From contig CAVSGZ010000009.1 in assembly GCA_963727765.1 (NCBI GenBank), positions 174,301-238,300 on the forward strand: a stretch of 64,000 nucleotides of DNA, written 5' to 3'. The stretch comes from FEN-299 sp963727765 (GTDB lineage Bacteria; Acidobacteriota; Vicinamibacteria; Vicinamibacterales; Fen-181). The notes under the pieces were generated by a model. That model was not told the origin of the DNA. It saw only the letters and a program-made list of their open reading frames with translations, and did no database searches. A program made the translations under genes and the position numbers. This document shows, one piece after another, positions 30,270 to 41,993 of the stretch; the first letter of the stretch is position 1, and every line of letters starts with the position of its first letter.

Positions 30270-30728
30270 ATGCGGCGCCGTCGGGTCGAGCGTGGCGTGC
30301 GCGTGGTGCTGACCGACGGAGAGGGGCGGCCCGTCCGCGGCCGGGCGCTCAGCGACTGGCTCGCCGCCGTGGCGCCGGCACGGGCCCGCGGCACGGTGAC
30401 GGTGGCGCTGGTGGACGACGCGGTGATGCGCCGGCTCAACAGGCGGTTCGCGGGGAAGAGCCGGGCGACCGACGTGCTGTCGTTTCCGTCCGGCGGGGTC
30501 GAAGGGGTGCTCGGCGATATCGCCATCGCGACTGGCGTCGCGCGGCGCCAGGCGCGCGTGGCGGGGCACACCTACGCCGAGGAGCTGCGGGTCCTCGCGC
30601 TTCATGGCCTGTTGCACCTGCTCGGGTACGACCATCACGACGACGGTGGCAGGATGGCGCGCGTCGAGTCGCGTCTGCGGCGCCGTGGCGGGCTGCGGGC
30701 CGGCCTGATCGAGCGGGTGAGGCCCTGA
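30270..30728 (+). CDS. ybeY: Endoribonuclease YbeY (rRNA maturation factor)
   Basis: Zinc-dependent endoribonuclease for 16S rRNA 3' maturation and quality control. The 152-residue protein carries the metal-binding HGLLHLLGYDHHDD motif and the upstream RATDVLSFP signature. The Arg-rich N-terminus is slightly extended. Between ybeZ and era, as in many phyla. Confidence 0.93.
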   Translation: MRRRRVERGVRVVLTDGEGRPVRGRALSDWLAAVAPARARGTVTVALVDDAVMRRLNRRFAGKSRATDVLSFPSGGVEGVLGDIAIATGVARRQARVAGHTYAEELRVLALHGLLHLLGYDHHDDGGRMARVESRLRRRGGLRAGLIERVRP

Positions 30729-30753
30729 CGGGGCCGGAACGGACAACGAACGG

Positions 30754-31650
30754 ATGCGCTGTGGCTTCGTGGCACTCATCGGGCGGCCGAACGTCGGCAA
30801 GTCGACGCTGCTGAACCGGCTTGTCGGCGCCAAGCTGGCCATCGTGTCGGACAAGCCGCAGACGACGCGCAACCGGATCGTGGGCGTCAGGAACTACGAC
30901 GCCGGGCAGGCGATCTTCCTCGACACGCCGGGCATCCACAGGCCGACGCACCGGATGAACGTGCGGATGGTGGACGCGGCCGTGGAAGGGATCCGGCAGG
31001 CGGACTTGCTGACGCTCGTGACCGAGGCGACCGACGCCCGGGCCGGACGGGGCGAGCGCTTCATCCTGGCGCAGCTGGCGCGGGCCACGTCGCCCGTCGT
31101 CCTGGTCATCAACAAGGTCGATCTCGTCCCGCGGCCGGTTCTGCTGCCGTTCATCGCGAACTGGAGCGGGCGCCATCCCTTCGCGGACATCGTTCCCGTG
31201 TCGGCGCTGACCGGAGAGAACGTCGATCGGCTCGAGCGGGTGATCCTGGAGCACCTGCCCGAGGGCGAGCCGATCTACCCGACCGATTACCTGACCGACC
31301 AGCCCGAGCGGTTCTTCGTGGCCGAGACCGTCCGCGAGAAGGTCCTGGGGCTGACGCACGCCGAACTCCCGTTTTCGAGCGCGGTGGTCGTCGACCGGTT
31401 CGAGGAGGCGGACGAGAAGGGCCTCATGCGGTTCTACTGCTCGATCCTCGTCGAGCGGGAGTCGCAGAAGCCGATCCTGATCGGCCGCGGCGGTGAGATG
31501 ATTAAGAGGATCGGCACGGCGGCCCGGCAGGATCTCGAGCGGTTCTTCGAGGCGCGCGTCTATCTCGACCTGCGAGTGAAGGTCGAGTCGCAGTGGCGCG
31601 AGAACGACCGGATGCTGGACAGGCTGGGGATGCCGGGCCGCGAGCGATGA
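30754..31650 (+). CDS. era: GTPase Era
   Basis: Ribosome small-subunit assembly GTPase. The 298-residue protein has G1 GRPNVGKST, G3 DTPG, G4 NKVD, G5 SAL, then a C-terminal KH domain (about 205-290) including GRGGEMIKRIG. Full family length. A 22-base palindrome follows the gene. Confidence 0.96.
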   Translation: MRCGFVALIGRPNVGKSTLLNRLVGAKLAIVSDKPQTTRNRIVGVRNYDAGQAIFLDTPGIHRPTHRMNVRMVDAAVEGIRQADLLTLVTEATDARAGRGERFILAQLARATSPVVLVINKVDLVPRPVLLPFIANWSGRHPFADIVPVSALTGENVDRLERVILEHLPEGEPIYPTDYLTDQPERFFVAETVREKVLGLTHAELPFSSAVVVDRFEEADEKGLMRFYCSILVERESQKPILIGRGGEMIKRIGTAARQDLERFFEARVYLDLRVKVESQWRENDRMLDRLGMPGRER

Positions 31651-31665
31651 ATATGAAATCAGATA

Positions 31666-31687
31666 GCGCAGGGCTTAAGCCCTGCGC
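31666..31687. repeat. Perfect 22-base palindrome in the era-recO gap
   Basis: Centred on GGGCTTAAGCCC and extended to GCGC on both sides, all 22 bases are self-complementary. It can form an 8-9 bp hairpin with a small loop. No T-run follows. The core resembles short palindromes seen scattered in other GC-rich genomes; it may be an attenuator or a mobile small palindrome. Confidence 0.55.
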
Positions 31688-31742
31688 CATCGGCGACAAT
31701 CGTCACCTCATGCTAAAGTAAGGAGTTTTCGCGCACGCCGCC

Positions 31743-32507
31743 ATGCCTCTCTACACCACCGAGGCGCTCATCCTGCGGACGTACAAGCTCGGGGAGGCGG
31801 ACCGGATCGTCGTCTTCCTGACGCGCGATCGCGGGAAGAAGCGCGGCGTGGCGAACGGCGCGCGGCGGGCGAAGTCCCCATTCGCCGGGGCGCTCGAGCC
31901 GCTGACCCGCGTCGGCGTCGCCTACTTCGAGCGGGAACAGCGGGACCTGGTGCGGCTCAGTTACGCGGAGTCGCAGTGTTCGCCCCTGAGGGCGTCGCGG
32001 CCCGACGCGCTCGACCACGTCGGGTACTTCGCCGAACTGATCGACGAGTGGGCGCAGGACGGGGACCCGAACGAGCGGCTGTTCCGGCTGGGGACGTCGA
32101 CGCTCGAGGCGCTGGCCGCGGGGATGCCGACCGCATCGGTGGCCCGCTATTTCGAGTACTGGCTGCTGCGCCTCCAGGGCGTGTACCCCCCGCACGTCGC
32201 GTGTCACCGGTGCGGCACCGCGCTCGACGGCGAACCCGAGGGGGCCTGCCTCGAACCGGGGGCGCACGTGTTCACCTGCCACGGCTGCAGCGGCATGGGC
32301 GGCCGGGCCGAGCCGGGGGTGACGCTGTCGCCCGAGGCGCTGTCGTTCCTCGCGGCGTGCGGGGCGACGCCGCCGCAGCGGCTGTCCTCGGTGCCGCTCG
32401 GCGCCCGCGTCGATCATGAGCTGGAGTCGGTTCACCGGGCGCTGATGCGCCTGCACCTGGAGAAGGAACTGCGGTCGACGCGGGTCCTAAGCGATCTGCG
32501 CCGGTAG
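31743..32507 (+). CDS. recO: DNA repair protein RecO
   Basis: Recombination mediator that loads RecA with RecF/RecR. The 254-residue protein has an OB-fold N-terminal domain (about 1-80, with LILRTYKLGEADRIV) and a C-terminal helical domain with zinc-finger cysteines CHRCG and CHGCSG (about 157-182). TAAGGAG precedes the ATG, at about 20 bases distance. Its order after era is conserved. Confidence 0.92.
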   Translation: MPLYTTEALILRTYKLGEADRIVVFLTRDRGKKRGVANGARRAKSPFAGALEPLTRVGVAYFEREQRDLVRLSYAESQCSPLRASRPDALDHVGYFAELIDEWAQDGDPNERLFRLGTSTLEALAAGMPTASVARYFEYWLLRLQGVYPPHVACHRCGTALDGEPEGACLEPGAHVFTCHGCSGMGGRAEPGVTLSPEALSFLAACGATPPQRLSSVPLGARVDHELESVHRALMRLHLEKELRSTRVLSDLRR

Positions 32508-32526
32508 CCTGGCCGCGGATGATGGC

Positions 32527-33417
32527 ATGACGTTTCAAGACCTGATCTTCAAGCTCTCCGCGTTCTGGGCCTCGCACGGGTGCCTCATCCAGCAGCCGAT
32601 CGACCTGGAAGTCGGCGCCGGCACCTCTCACGTCGAGACCTTCCTGCGCGTCCTCGGACCCCAGCACTGGAACGTCGCCTACGTGCAGCCGTCCCGCCGG
32701 CCCGACGACGGCCGATTCGGCGAGAACCCGAACCGCTTGTTCAAGCACCATCAGTTTCAGGTCATTCTGAAACCGGCGCCCGACGAAGTGCAGCGCATCT
32801 ATCTCGAGAGCCTCGAGGCGTGCGGCATCGACCCGCGCCAGCACGACATCCGCTTCGAAGAGGACAACTGGGAATCGCCCACGCTCGGGGCGTGGGGCAT
32901 CGGCTGGCAGGTGATGCTCGACGGCCAGGAGATCACGCAGTTCACCTACTTCCAGCAGGTGGGGGGGATCGACCTGTCGCCGATCTCCGCCGAGCTCACC
33001 TACGGCCTCGAGCGGATTGCGATGTTCCTGCAGAAGGTGGACAGCGCTTACGATCTGCAGTGGGCGCCCGGCGTGACCTACGGCGAGGTGCGGCTGCGCG
33101 ACGAGATCGAGCAGTCGAAGTACGCCTTCGGACAGGTGGACATGACGCACGAGGCGTTTGTCGCCTTCCACCGCGACCTGTTCGACAGGCACCAGGCCTT
33201 TGGCCGGACGCTGCTGGCCTCGCACCTCGTGCTGCCGGCCTACGAGCAGTGCCTCAAGTGCTCGCACATCTTCAACGTGCTCGACTCGTCGGGCGGCGTC
33301 GGCGTGACCGAGCGGACCGCGTACATCCTCAAGGTGCGGCAGCTGGCCGTCGCCATCGCCCAGGCGTACGTGGAGTCGATGTCGCCCGCGGCGGACGCGG
33401 GCAAGGCGGACAACTAG
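32527..33417 (+). CDS. glyQ: Glycyl-tRNA synthetase alpha subunit
   Basis: Catalytic subunit of the bacterial heterotetrameric GlyRS. The 296-residue protein begins with TFQDLIFKLSAFWASHGC and contains YVQPSRRPDDGRFGENPNR and the TYGLERIAMFLQ segment, all diagnostic. Complete length. glyS follows. Confidence 0.96.
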   Translation: MTFQDLIFKLSAFWASHGCLIQQPIDLEVGAGTSHVETFLRVLGPQHWNVAYVQPSRRPDDGRFGENPNRLFKHHQFQVILKPAPDEVQRIYLESLEACGIDPRQHDIRFEEDNWESPTLGAWGIGWQVMLDGQEITQFTYFQQVGGIDLSPISAELTYGLERIAMFLQKVDSAYDLQWAPGVTYGEVRLRDEIEQSKYAFGQVDMTHEAFVAFHRDLFDRHQAFGRTLLASHLVLPAYEQCLKCSHIFNVLDSSGGVGVTERTAYILKVRQLAVAIAQAYVESMSPAADAGKADN

Positions 33418-33443
33418 GTTCGACTACAGGACGGACGACTATC

Positions 33444-35687
33444 GTGGATCGTGAGCTGCTCATCGAGATCGGAACCGAGGAACTGCCGGCCTCCTGGCTG
33501 CCGTCACTGACGCGGCAGTTCGGGGACCATCTCGCGGCGCGCCTGGCCGCCCTGAGGATCCCGGCGGACGGTTCCGTCGAGACGTTCAGCACTCCACGGC
33601 GTCTGGCGGCGCGGGTGGCGAGGATGCCCGAGCGGCAGGCCGACCTCGAGGAACTCCTCAGCGGTCCGGCGGTGACCGCCGCGTTCAAGCCCGACGGGAC
33701 GCCCACGCCGGCCGCGATGGGGTTCGCCAGGAAGCACGGGGTGGAGGTGTCCACGCTCGAGCGCGTCGAGACGCCGAAGGGGATCTACCTGGCCCACCGC
33801 CGGCAGCAGCGTGGCCACGCCACGGTCGACGTGCTGCCGGATGCGCTCGGCGGGGTACTGCGTGACCTCTCGTTTCCCAAGCAGATGCACTGGGACGCGT
33901 GGCTCGACGATGGCCGCGGTGAGCTGACCTTCGGCCGGCCGATCCGGTGGATCCTGTTCCTGTACGGCGGCCGCGTGGTGCCCTTCACGATCAACAGGAG
34001 CGACGCGGCGCGATCAAGTCTCGTCCAGGAAGTGCAGGCGGGGGCCGTCACCTACGGCCACCGCTTCCTCGCGACGAGCGGGCGCGCGGGCCGCGCCATC
34101 AAGGTCCGGTCCTTCGACGAGTACCGCGCACGGCTGGCCGAGCACTTCGTCATCCTCGACAGCAGCGAGCGCCACGACCGGATCGCCCGGGAGCTGGACG
34201 CGCACGCCCAGCGCCTCGGCGGCCGGGTCAGCAGCGCGGCGTCCTCGCAGTCGGCCCTGCTCAAGGAGGTGCCCGACCTGGTCGAGTACCCGGCGGTCGT
34301 CGCCGGCACCTTCGCGACCGAGTTCCTGTCGCTGCCCGAGGAAGTGCTGACGACGACGATGATCCACCACCAGCATTTCTTCCCGGTGGTGAACACGGGC
34401 GGGCACCTGATGCCGGCGTTTCTCGCCGTCACCAATACCGAGGCCGACGGCTCGCGCACCATCGCGCGCAACTGCGAACGGGTGCTGGCCGCGCGGCTGC
34501 GCGACGCGCAGTTCTTCTTCGACGCCGACCGGAAGACGCCGCTCGAGCAGCGGCTGCCGGCGCTCGCCACCGTGCTCTTCCACAAGAAGCTGGGCAGCTA
34601 CGGCGCCAAGGCGGCTAGGCTCGAACGCCTGGCCCGGCACTGCGCGGGCGAGGTCTTCGGGCGCCCGGACCTTGCTGAGGCGGCCGCGATCGCCGGCAGG
34701 CTCGCCAAAGCCGACCTGGTCACCGACATGGTGCGCGAGCTGACCGAGCTCCAGGGCACGATGGGCGGCATCTATGCTCGGGAGGAAGGACTCGCCGAAC
34801 CGGTCTGGCGTGCCATCTACTACCAGTACCTGCCGGCGGCCCCGGAGGCGGACGCGCCGCCGTCCCGGTCCGACCTGGGGCAGGCCGCGGTCACCTGGGC
34901 CGCGCTCTCCCTGGCCGACAAGCTCGACACGCTGGTCTCGTCGTTCGCGGCGGGCGAGCGGCCGACCGGCACGCGCGACCCGTTCGGTCTGCGCCGCCAG
35001 GCGCACGGGCTGCTCAAAGTCCTGGTTGACCTGCCGGAACTGGCCGGCCTCGAGGCGCCGGTCAGCCTGGCGTCGCTCCGCCAGCAGGCGCGCGCGGCGC
35101 TCGAGGCCAGCGCCGAGCCCGGCGTGAACGTGCCCGCGGCGACGCCCGAGAAGGACGCCGACCTGACGACGTTCCTGGCCGAGCGCCTGCGGTACCTGTT
35201 CCAGCAGCGCGGATTCTCGTACGATGAGGTGAACGCGGTGGCCGGGGCTCGCCGGGGCTTCGTCGACGACCCGCACGACGCGCGCCTGCGCCTCGAGGCG
35301 CTCCGGCGCGTCCGGACGTCGCCGGATTTCGAGGCGCTGGCCGTGGCCTTCAAGCGCGTGAAGAACCTCTCGGGCGAGCTGAAGGGCGGCCCGGTCGAGA
35401 CGCTCGACCGGCTGACCGAGCCGGCCGAGATCGCGCTGCTCGGAGAATTCCGCACGCGCGGCGGTCTGGTCGGACAGGCCGCGGCCCGGCGCGACTACGT
35501 GGAGGCGTTCCGCCTGGCGGCGGGGTTCCGGCCCTCGGTGGATCGCTTCTTCACCGACGTGTTCGTCATGGTGGACGACGCCGCGCTCCGCGACCAGCGG
35601 CTCACGCTGGTCTGGCGTCTCCATGATCTGATGCAGGAGCTGGCGGATATCTCGGAGATCGTTCCTCACAGTGAGTTGGAGCGCTAA
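33444..35687 (+). CDS. glyS: Glycyl-tRNA synthetase beta subunit
   Basis: tRNA-binding subunit of GlyRS. The 747-residue protein starts at GTG with the LLIEIGTEELPA signature and shows the PTPAAMGFARKHG and FPKQMHW segments, an HD-like central region, and a C-terminal anticodon-binding domain (about 640-747). Slightly longer than the E. coli enzyme. It begins 26 bases after glyQ. Confidence 0.95.
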   Translation: MDRELLIEIGTEELPASWLPSLTRQFGDHLAARLAALRIPADGSVETFSTPRRLAARVARMPERQADLEELLSGPAVTAAFKPDGTPTPAAMGFARKHGVEVSTLERVETPKGIYLAHRRQQRGHATVDVLPDALGGVLRDLSFPKQMHWDAWLDDGRGELTFGRPIRWILFLYGGRVVPFTINRSDAARSSLVQEVQAGAVTYGHRFLATSGRAGRAIKVRSFDEYRARLAEHFVILDSSERHDRIARELDAHAQRLGGRVSSAASSQSALLKEVPDLVEYPAVVAGTFATEFLSLPEEVLTTTMIHHQHFFPVVNTGGHLMPAFLAVTNTEADGSRTIARNCERVLAARLRDAQFFFDADRKTPLEQRLPALATVLFHKKLGSYGAKAARLERLARHCAGEVFGRPDLAEAAAIAGRLAKADLVTDMVRELTELQGTMGGIYAREEGLAEPVWRAIYYQYLPAAPEADAPPSRSDLGQAAVTWAALSLADKLDTLVSSFAAGERPTGTRDPFGLRRQAHGLLKVLVDLPELAGLEAPVSLASLRQQARAALEASAEPGVNVPAATPEKDADLTTFLAERLRYLFQQRGFSYDEVNAVAGARRGFVDDPHDARLRLEALRRVRTSPDFEALAVAFKRVKNLSGELKGGPVETLDRLTEPAEIALLGEFRTRGGLVGQAAARRDYVEAFRLAAGFRPSVDRFFTDVFVMVDDAALRDQRLTLVWRLHDLMQELADISEIVPHSELER

Positions 35688-35730
35688 ACCAACTCTTTCT
35701 TCATCCCTCATGAACGGAGTCATCAGGAAC

Positions 35731-38529
<2,799 letters not shown>

Positions 38530-38531
38530 GG

Positions 38532-38671
38532 CGGCTTTCGGCCTACAGCATTCGGCTTTGGGCCGGACACGAGACGGGCCAGAGGGCACCACGCCTTCTG
38601 GCCCGTCGTGGTCTTGCCGCGCAGTGTGACGGCATGACACCGCCGACGGCCGAAAGTCGAACGCCGCGAGC
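38532..38671. repeat. Inverted heptad arrays flanking a hairpin between ppdK and mutL
   Basis: Plus strand at about 38532-38564 reads GGCTTTC, GGCCTAC, AGCATTC, GGCTTTG. Minus strand over about 38643-38671 reads GGCTCGC, GGCGTTC, GACTTTC, GGCCGTC. The two arrays bracket the strong terminator-like hairpin at 38573-38607. Confidence 0.55.
38573..38607 (+). terminator. Strong hairpin after ppdK
   Basis: GACGGGCCAGAGGG (38573-38586) pairs with CCTTCTGGCCCGTC (38594-38607) with one G-T pair, giving a 14-pair stem and a 7-base loop. No T-run follows, so it may act as a transcript-end stabiliser or a factor-assisted terminator of the ybeZ-ppdK transcript. Confidence 0.6.
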
Positions 38672-38693
38672 CTTTTCTGGCATGATCTGATCA

Positions 38694-40499
38694 ATGGGCA
38701 AAGTCCACCGTCTCTCGCCCGAACTCGCCAACCAGATTGCCGCCGGAGAAGTCGTCGAACGGCCGGCGTCGGTGGTCAAGGAGCTCGTCGAAAACGCGAT
38801 CGACGCGGGCGCGACGCGCGTAGCGGTGGCGTGCGAGCTCGGCGGCAAGAAGCTGATCCGCGTCGAGGACGACGGCGTCGGCATGGACGGCGAGGACGCG
38901 CAGCTCGCGCTCGATCGGCACGCCACGAGCAAGATCTCCCGGTCGGAGGACCTCGAGGCGATCCTCACGCACGGGTTCCGCGGCGAGGCGCTGCCGAGCA
39001 TCGCCTCGGTGGCGCACCTGGTCCTGAAGACGAGGCCGGCCGATGCCGGGAGCGGCACGGAGATTCGCGTCAACGGCGGCACTGTGTCGTCGGTCCGCGA
39101 GATCGGTGCGCCCCAGGGTACGACGGTCGAGGTGGCGGACCTCTTCTACAACCTGCCGGCCAGGCGGAAGTTCCTGAAGTCGGACGGCGCGGAGTCGGCG
39201 CAGATCTCTCGGATGGTCACCCAACTGGCGCTGGCGTACCCCGAGATCGGGTTCACGCTGACGAGCGCCGGCCGTCGAGTCCTCGAGTGCCCGCCGGTCC
39301 GCTCCCTTCCGGACCGTTTCTACCAGCTGTACGGCGAGCGCGAGGACCTGGTCGAGGTGGGGAAGGACGCGTCGGGCATCCGGGTGTTCGGCCTCGTGGC
39401 GGCGCTCGCCGAGCAGGGCCCGCGGCGCGGGCCGCAGAACATCTTCGTCAACCGGCGAATCGTCAAGGACAAGACGGTCGCGCACGCCATCATCGAGGCC
39501 TACAGCGTGGCGTCGGTGAAGGAGCGCAGCCCCGAGGTCCACCTGTTCATCGAGATGGCGCCCGACCAGGTGGACGTGAACGTGCACCCGACCAAGGCGG
39601 AAGTCCGCTTCCGCAACCAGTCCGCGGTGCACGAAGTCGTGCGGAGGGCCATCGGTGCCGCGCTCGGCCAGGGACCGGCGCCCGAGCTGCAACTGACGCG
39701 GGAGTCGGTCGGCCCCGTGCAGCCCACCGCGATGTCGTTCCCCGGACTGCTCGGCGGGATCTACCCGAACAGGTGGGCGCCGGTGCCGGGTCAGGCGGCT
39801 CCCGTTCCGGTGCCCGGCTGGCCAGCCGCCAGGCCGACCGGCCAGCAGGAGCCTGCAGTCGGACTCCCGCCCGAAGGTATGGCCGTCCCGCCGCTCGAAG
39901 GGCCGGTGGCCGCGCTGGGCGTCCGGCCGATGATCCCGCTGGGCCAGTTCCGCGACACCTTCATCATCGCCATCGACGACGAGGGGATCGCGATCATCGA
40001 CCAGCACGTGGCGCACGAACGGGTGTTGTTCGAGCGCGTGATGCAGCGGCTGACCGACGGGCGGCTCGAGAGCCAGATGCTGCTCGAGCCGCTGGTGATC
40101 GAGCTGTCGGCGAGCGGCTGCGAGGTGATGGTGCGACGGGCCGACGAGCTGCAGCGGTTCGGCTTCGAGATTTCGGAGTTCGGCGGACAAAGCGTCCGCG
40201 TGGCCGCCGTGCCGGCCTTGCTGACGCCCGACGAGAGCGTGGCTGCGGTGCGCGCGCTGGCCGAGGACCTCGACGGCCTCGATCGGGGCGCGACGGTGGA
40301 GGAGGCGCTCAAGCGGATCGCCGCCACGACCGCGTGTCACGCCGCCGTCAAGGCGAACATGCCCCTCACGCCCGAGAAGATGGCGCACATCCTCGAAGAA
40401 CTGCGCCGCACCGCGTACTCAACCGTGTGCCCGCACGGGCGGCCCGTCATGCTGCGCATCACGCGGCGGGAGATCGAGAAGAACTTTCAGCGGATTTAG
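38694..40499 (+). CDS. mutL: DNA mismatch repair protein MutL
   Basis: Mismatch-repair ATPase. The 601-residue protein has the GHKL ATPase domain (about 1-330: NQIAAGEVVERPASV, DDGVGM, TSKI, GFRGEALPSIAS), a Pro-rich linker (about 335-415) and a C-terminal dimerisation domain. The latter has DQHVAHERVLFE, matching the DQHAxxExxxxE endonuclease motif except Val for Ala, and a CPHGRP motif, so nicking activity of the MutH-independent kind is likely. No mutS is in the window. Confidence 0.94.
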   Translation: MGKVHRLSPELANQIAAGEVVERPASVVKELVENAIDAGATRVAVACELGGKKLIRVEDDGVGMDGEDAQLALDRHATSKISRSEDLEAILTHGFRGEALPSIASVAHLVLKTRPADAGSGTEIRVNGGTVSSVREIGAPQGTTVEVADLFYNLPARRKFLKSDGAESAQISRMVTQLALAYPEIGFTLTSAGRRVLECPPVRSLPDRFYQLYGEREDLVEVGKDASGIRVFGLVAALAEQGPRRGPQNIFVNRRIVKDKTVAHAIIEAYSVASVKERSPEVHLFIEMAPDQVDVNVHPTKAEVRFRNQSAVHEVVRRAIGAALGQGPAPELQLTRESVGPVQPTAMSFPGLLGGIYPNRWAPVPGQAAPVPVPGWPAARPTGQQEPAVGLPPEGMAVPPLEGPVAALGVRPMIPLGQFRDTFIIAIDDEGIAIIDQHVAHERVLFERVMQRLTDGRLESQMLLEPLVIELSASGCEVMVRRADELQRFGFEISEFGGQSVRVAAVPALLTPDESVAAVRALAEDLDGLDRGATVEEALKRIAATTACHAAVKANMPLTPEKMAHILEELRRTAYSTVCPHGRPVMLRITRREIEKNFQRI

Positions 40500-40502
40500 C
40501 GG

Positions 40503-40536
40503 ACAGTAGGCGGTCAGCTGCCAGCTGACTTCCGTC
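40503..40536. repeat. Heptad-like array between mutL and rarA
   Basis: Units GGCGGTC, AGCTGCC, AGCTGAC lie across the convergent gene ends and read similarly (AGCTGGC, AGCTGAC) on the other strand. It spans the rarA stop codon and encodes its last residues. Confidence 0.4.
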
Positions 40537-41878
40537 TCTTCTCCTTGATCGCCTCCCACGCGTCCAGCCGCCGCTTGATCTCCTTTTCGAACCCGCGCTC
40601 GGTGGGCCGGTAGTAGCGGCGGTCGCGGAGCCGCTCGGGCAGACAGTCCATCGCGGCCACGGCGTCGGGCTCCTTGTGGGCGTAGCGATAGCCCTTGCCG
40701 TAGTCGAGCTCCTTCATCAGCCTGGTCGGCGCGTTTCTGAGCGGAAGCGGCACCGGCTCGGCCACGTCGTGCAGCGCGTCGGCGGCCGCCTGGCCATAGC
40801 CGACGTAGAGCGCGTTGCTCTTGGGGGCCGTGGACAGGTAGACGACCGCCTCCGCCAGCGCGTTGTTGGCTTCGGGCATGCCGATGAAATGGACCGCGTC
40901 CTTGACGGCGACGGCCACGAGCAGGGCCTGGGGGTCGGCGATGCCGACGTCCTCGGAGGCGAACCGGATCAATCGCCGCGCAACGTAGAGGGGGTCCTCG
41001 CCGGCCTCCAGCATCCGCGCCAGCCAGTAGAGCGCCGCGTCGGGATCGCTGTTGCGCATCGACTTGTGGAGGGCGGAGATGAGGTTGTAGTGCTCCTCGC
41101 CATCCTTGTCGTAGAGCAGCATCCGGCGCTGCGCCACCAGTTCGACAAACGCCCGGTCCACGCGCCGGCGCCCGGTGCCCTCGCCCGATGGGGCCGAGAG
41201 TACCGCCGCCTCGAGCACGTTGAGCGCCGTCCGGGCGTCGCCGTTGGCCAGGCGAGCCACCGCATCGAGCGCGTCGGGTTCGACGTCCACCGCTTCCGAG
41301 CCCAGGCCGCGTTCGGCGTCGGCGAGGGCGCGCCGGAGGATGTCCTGCGTGGCCTCGAAGGTCAACGGCTCGAGGACGTAGACCTGCGACCTCGAGAGCA
41401 GGGCGGAGTTCACCTCGAAGGAGGGGTTCTCGGTCGTGGCGCCGATGAGCACGATGTCCCCGGCCTCGACGCGCGGCAGGAACGCGTCCTGCTGCGCCTT
41501 GTTGAAGCGGTGGATTTCGTCGACGAACAGGATCGTGCGCCGCCCCATCTGCCGCCGCGCCTGCTCGGCCTCGGCCATGACGGCCTTGATCTCCTTGATG
41601 CCGGCCAGGACGGCACTGAAGGAGATGAAGTGGGCCCGCGTCACGTGTGCGATGAGGCGGGCCAGGGTGGTCTTGCCCGTGCCGGGCGGCCCCCACAGGA
41701 TGATCGACTGCAGCAGATCGCGCTCGATGGCCACCCGTAGCGGGCGGCCTGGTGCCAGGAGGGCGCCCTGGCCGACGAGTTCCTCGAACGTCCGGGGTCT
41801 CATCCGGTCGGCGAGCGGGGCCCGGAGCCGGTCCGGTCCGGGCTCGGTGCCATCGGTGAAGAGGTCGCGGGTGCTCAT
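40514..41878 (-). CDS. rarA: Replication-associated recombination protein RarA
   Basis: AAA+ ATPase of the clamp-loader family acting at stalled forks. The 454-residue protein has Walker A WGPPGTGKTTLA, Walker B ILFVDEIHRF, sensor GATTENPSF and the C-terminal tetramerisation domain with GYRYAHKEPD. ATG 41878 gives the family-like N-terminus ending in LRPRTFEELVGQ-type sequence; the frame extends further upstream without a ribosome site. Convergent with mutL and divergent from the VWFA gene. Confidence 0.93.
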   Translation of the reverse strand: MSTRDLFTDGTEPGPDRLRAPLADRMRPRTFEELVGQGALLAPGRPLRVAIERDLLQSIILWGPPGTGKTTLARLIAHVTRAHFISFSAVLAGIKEIKAVMAEAEQARRQMGRRTILFVDEIHRFNKAQQDAFLPRVEAGDIVLIGATTENPSFEVNSALLSRSQVYVLEPLTFEATQDILRRALADAERGLGSEAVDVEPDALDAVARLANGDARTALNVLEAAVLSAPSGEGTGRRRVDRAFVELVAQRRMLLYDKDGEEHYNLISALHKSMRNSDPDAALYWLARMLEAGEDPLYVARRLIRFASEDVGIADPQALLVAVAVKDAVHFIGMPEANNALAEAVVYLSTAPKSNALYVGYGQAAADALHDVAEPVPLPLRNAPTRLMKELDYGKGYRYAHKEPDAVAAMDCLPERLRDRRYYRPTERGFEKEIKRRLDAWEAIKEKRRKSAGS

Positions 41879-41993
41879 CGTCGTGCTTGGCACAGCATAG
41901 CAGAGGGGCCCGGAAGCGTCGCCACCAGGACGAAGGCAGGATATACTGGCGCCGACCGGCTCAACTCGAGTCTGGCCCATCCGGGAGGACTTC

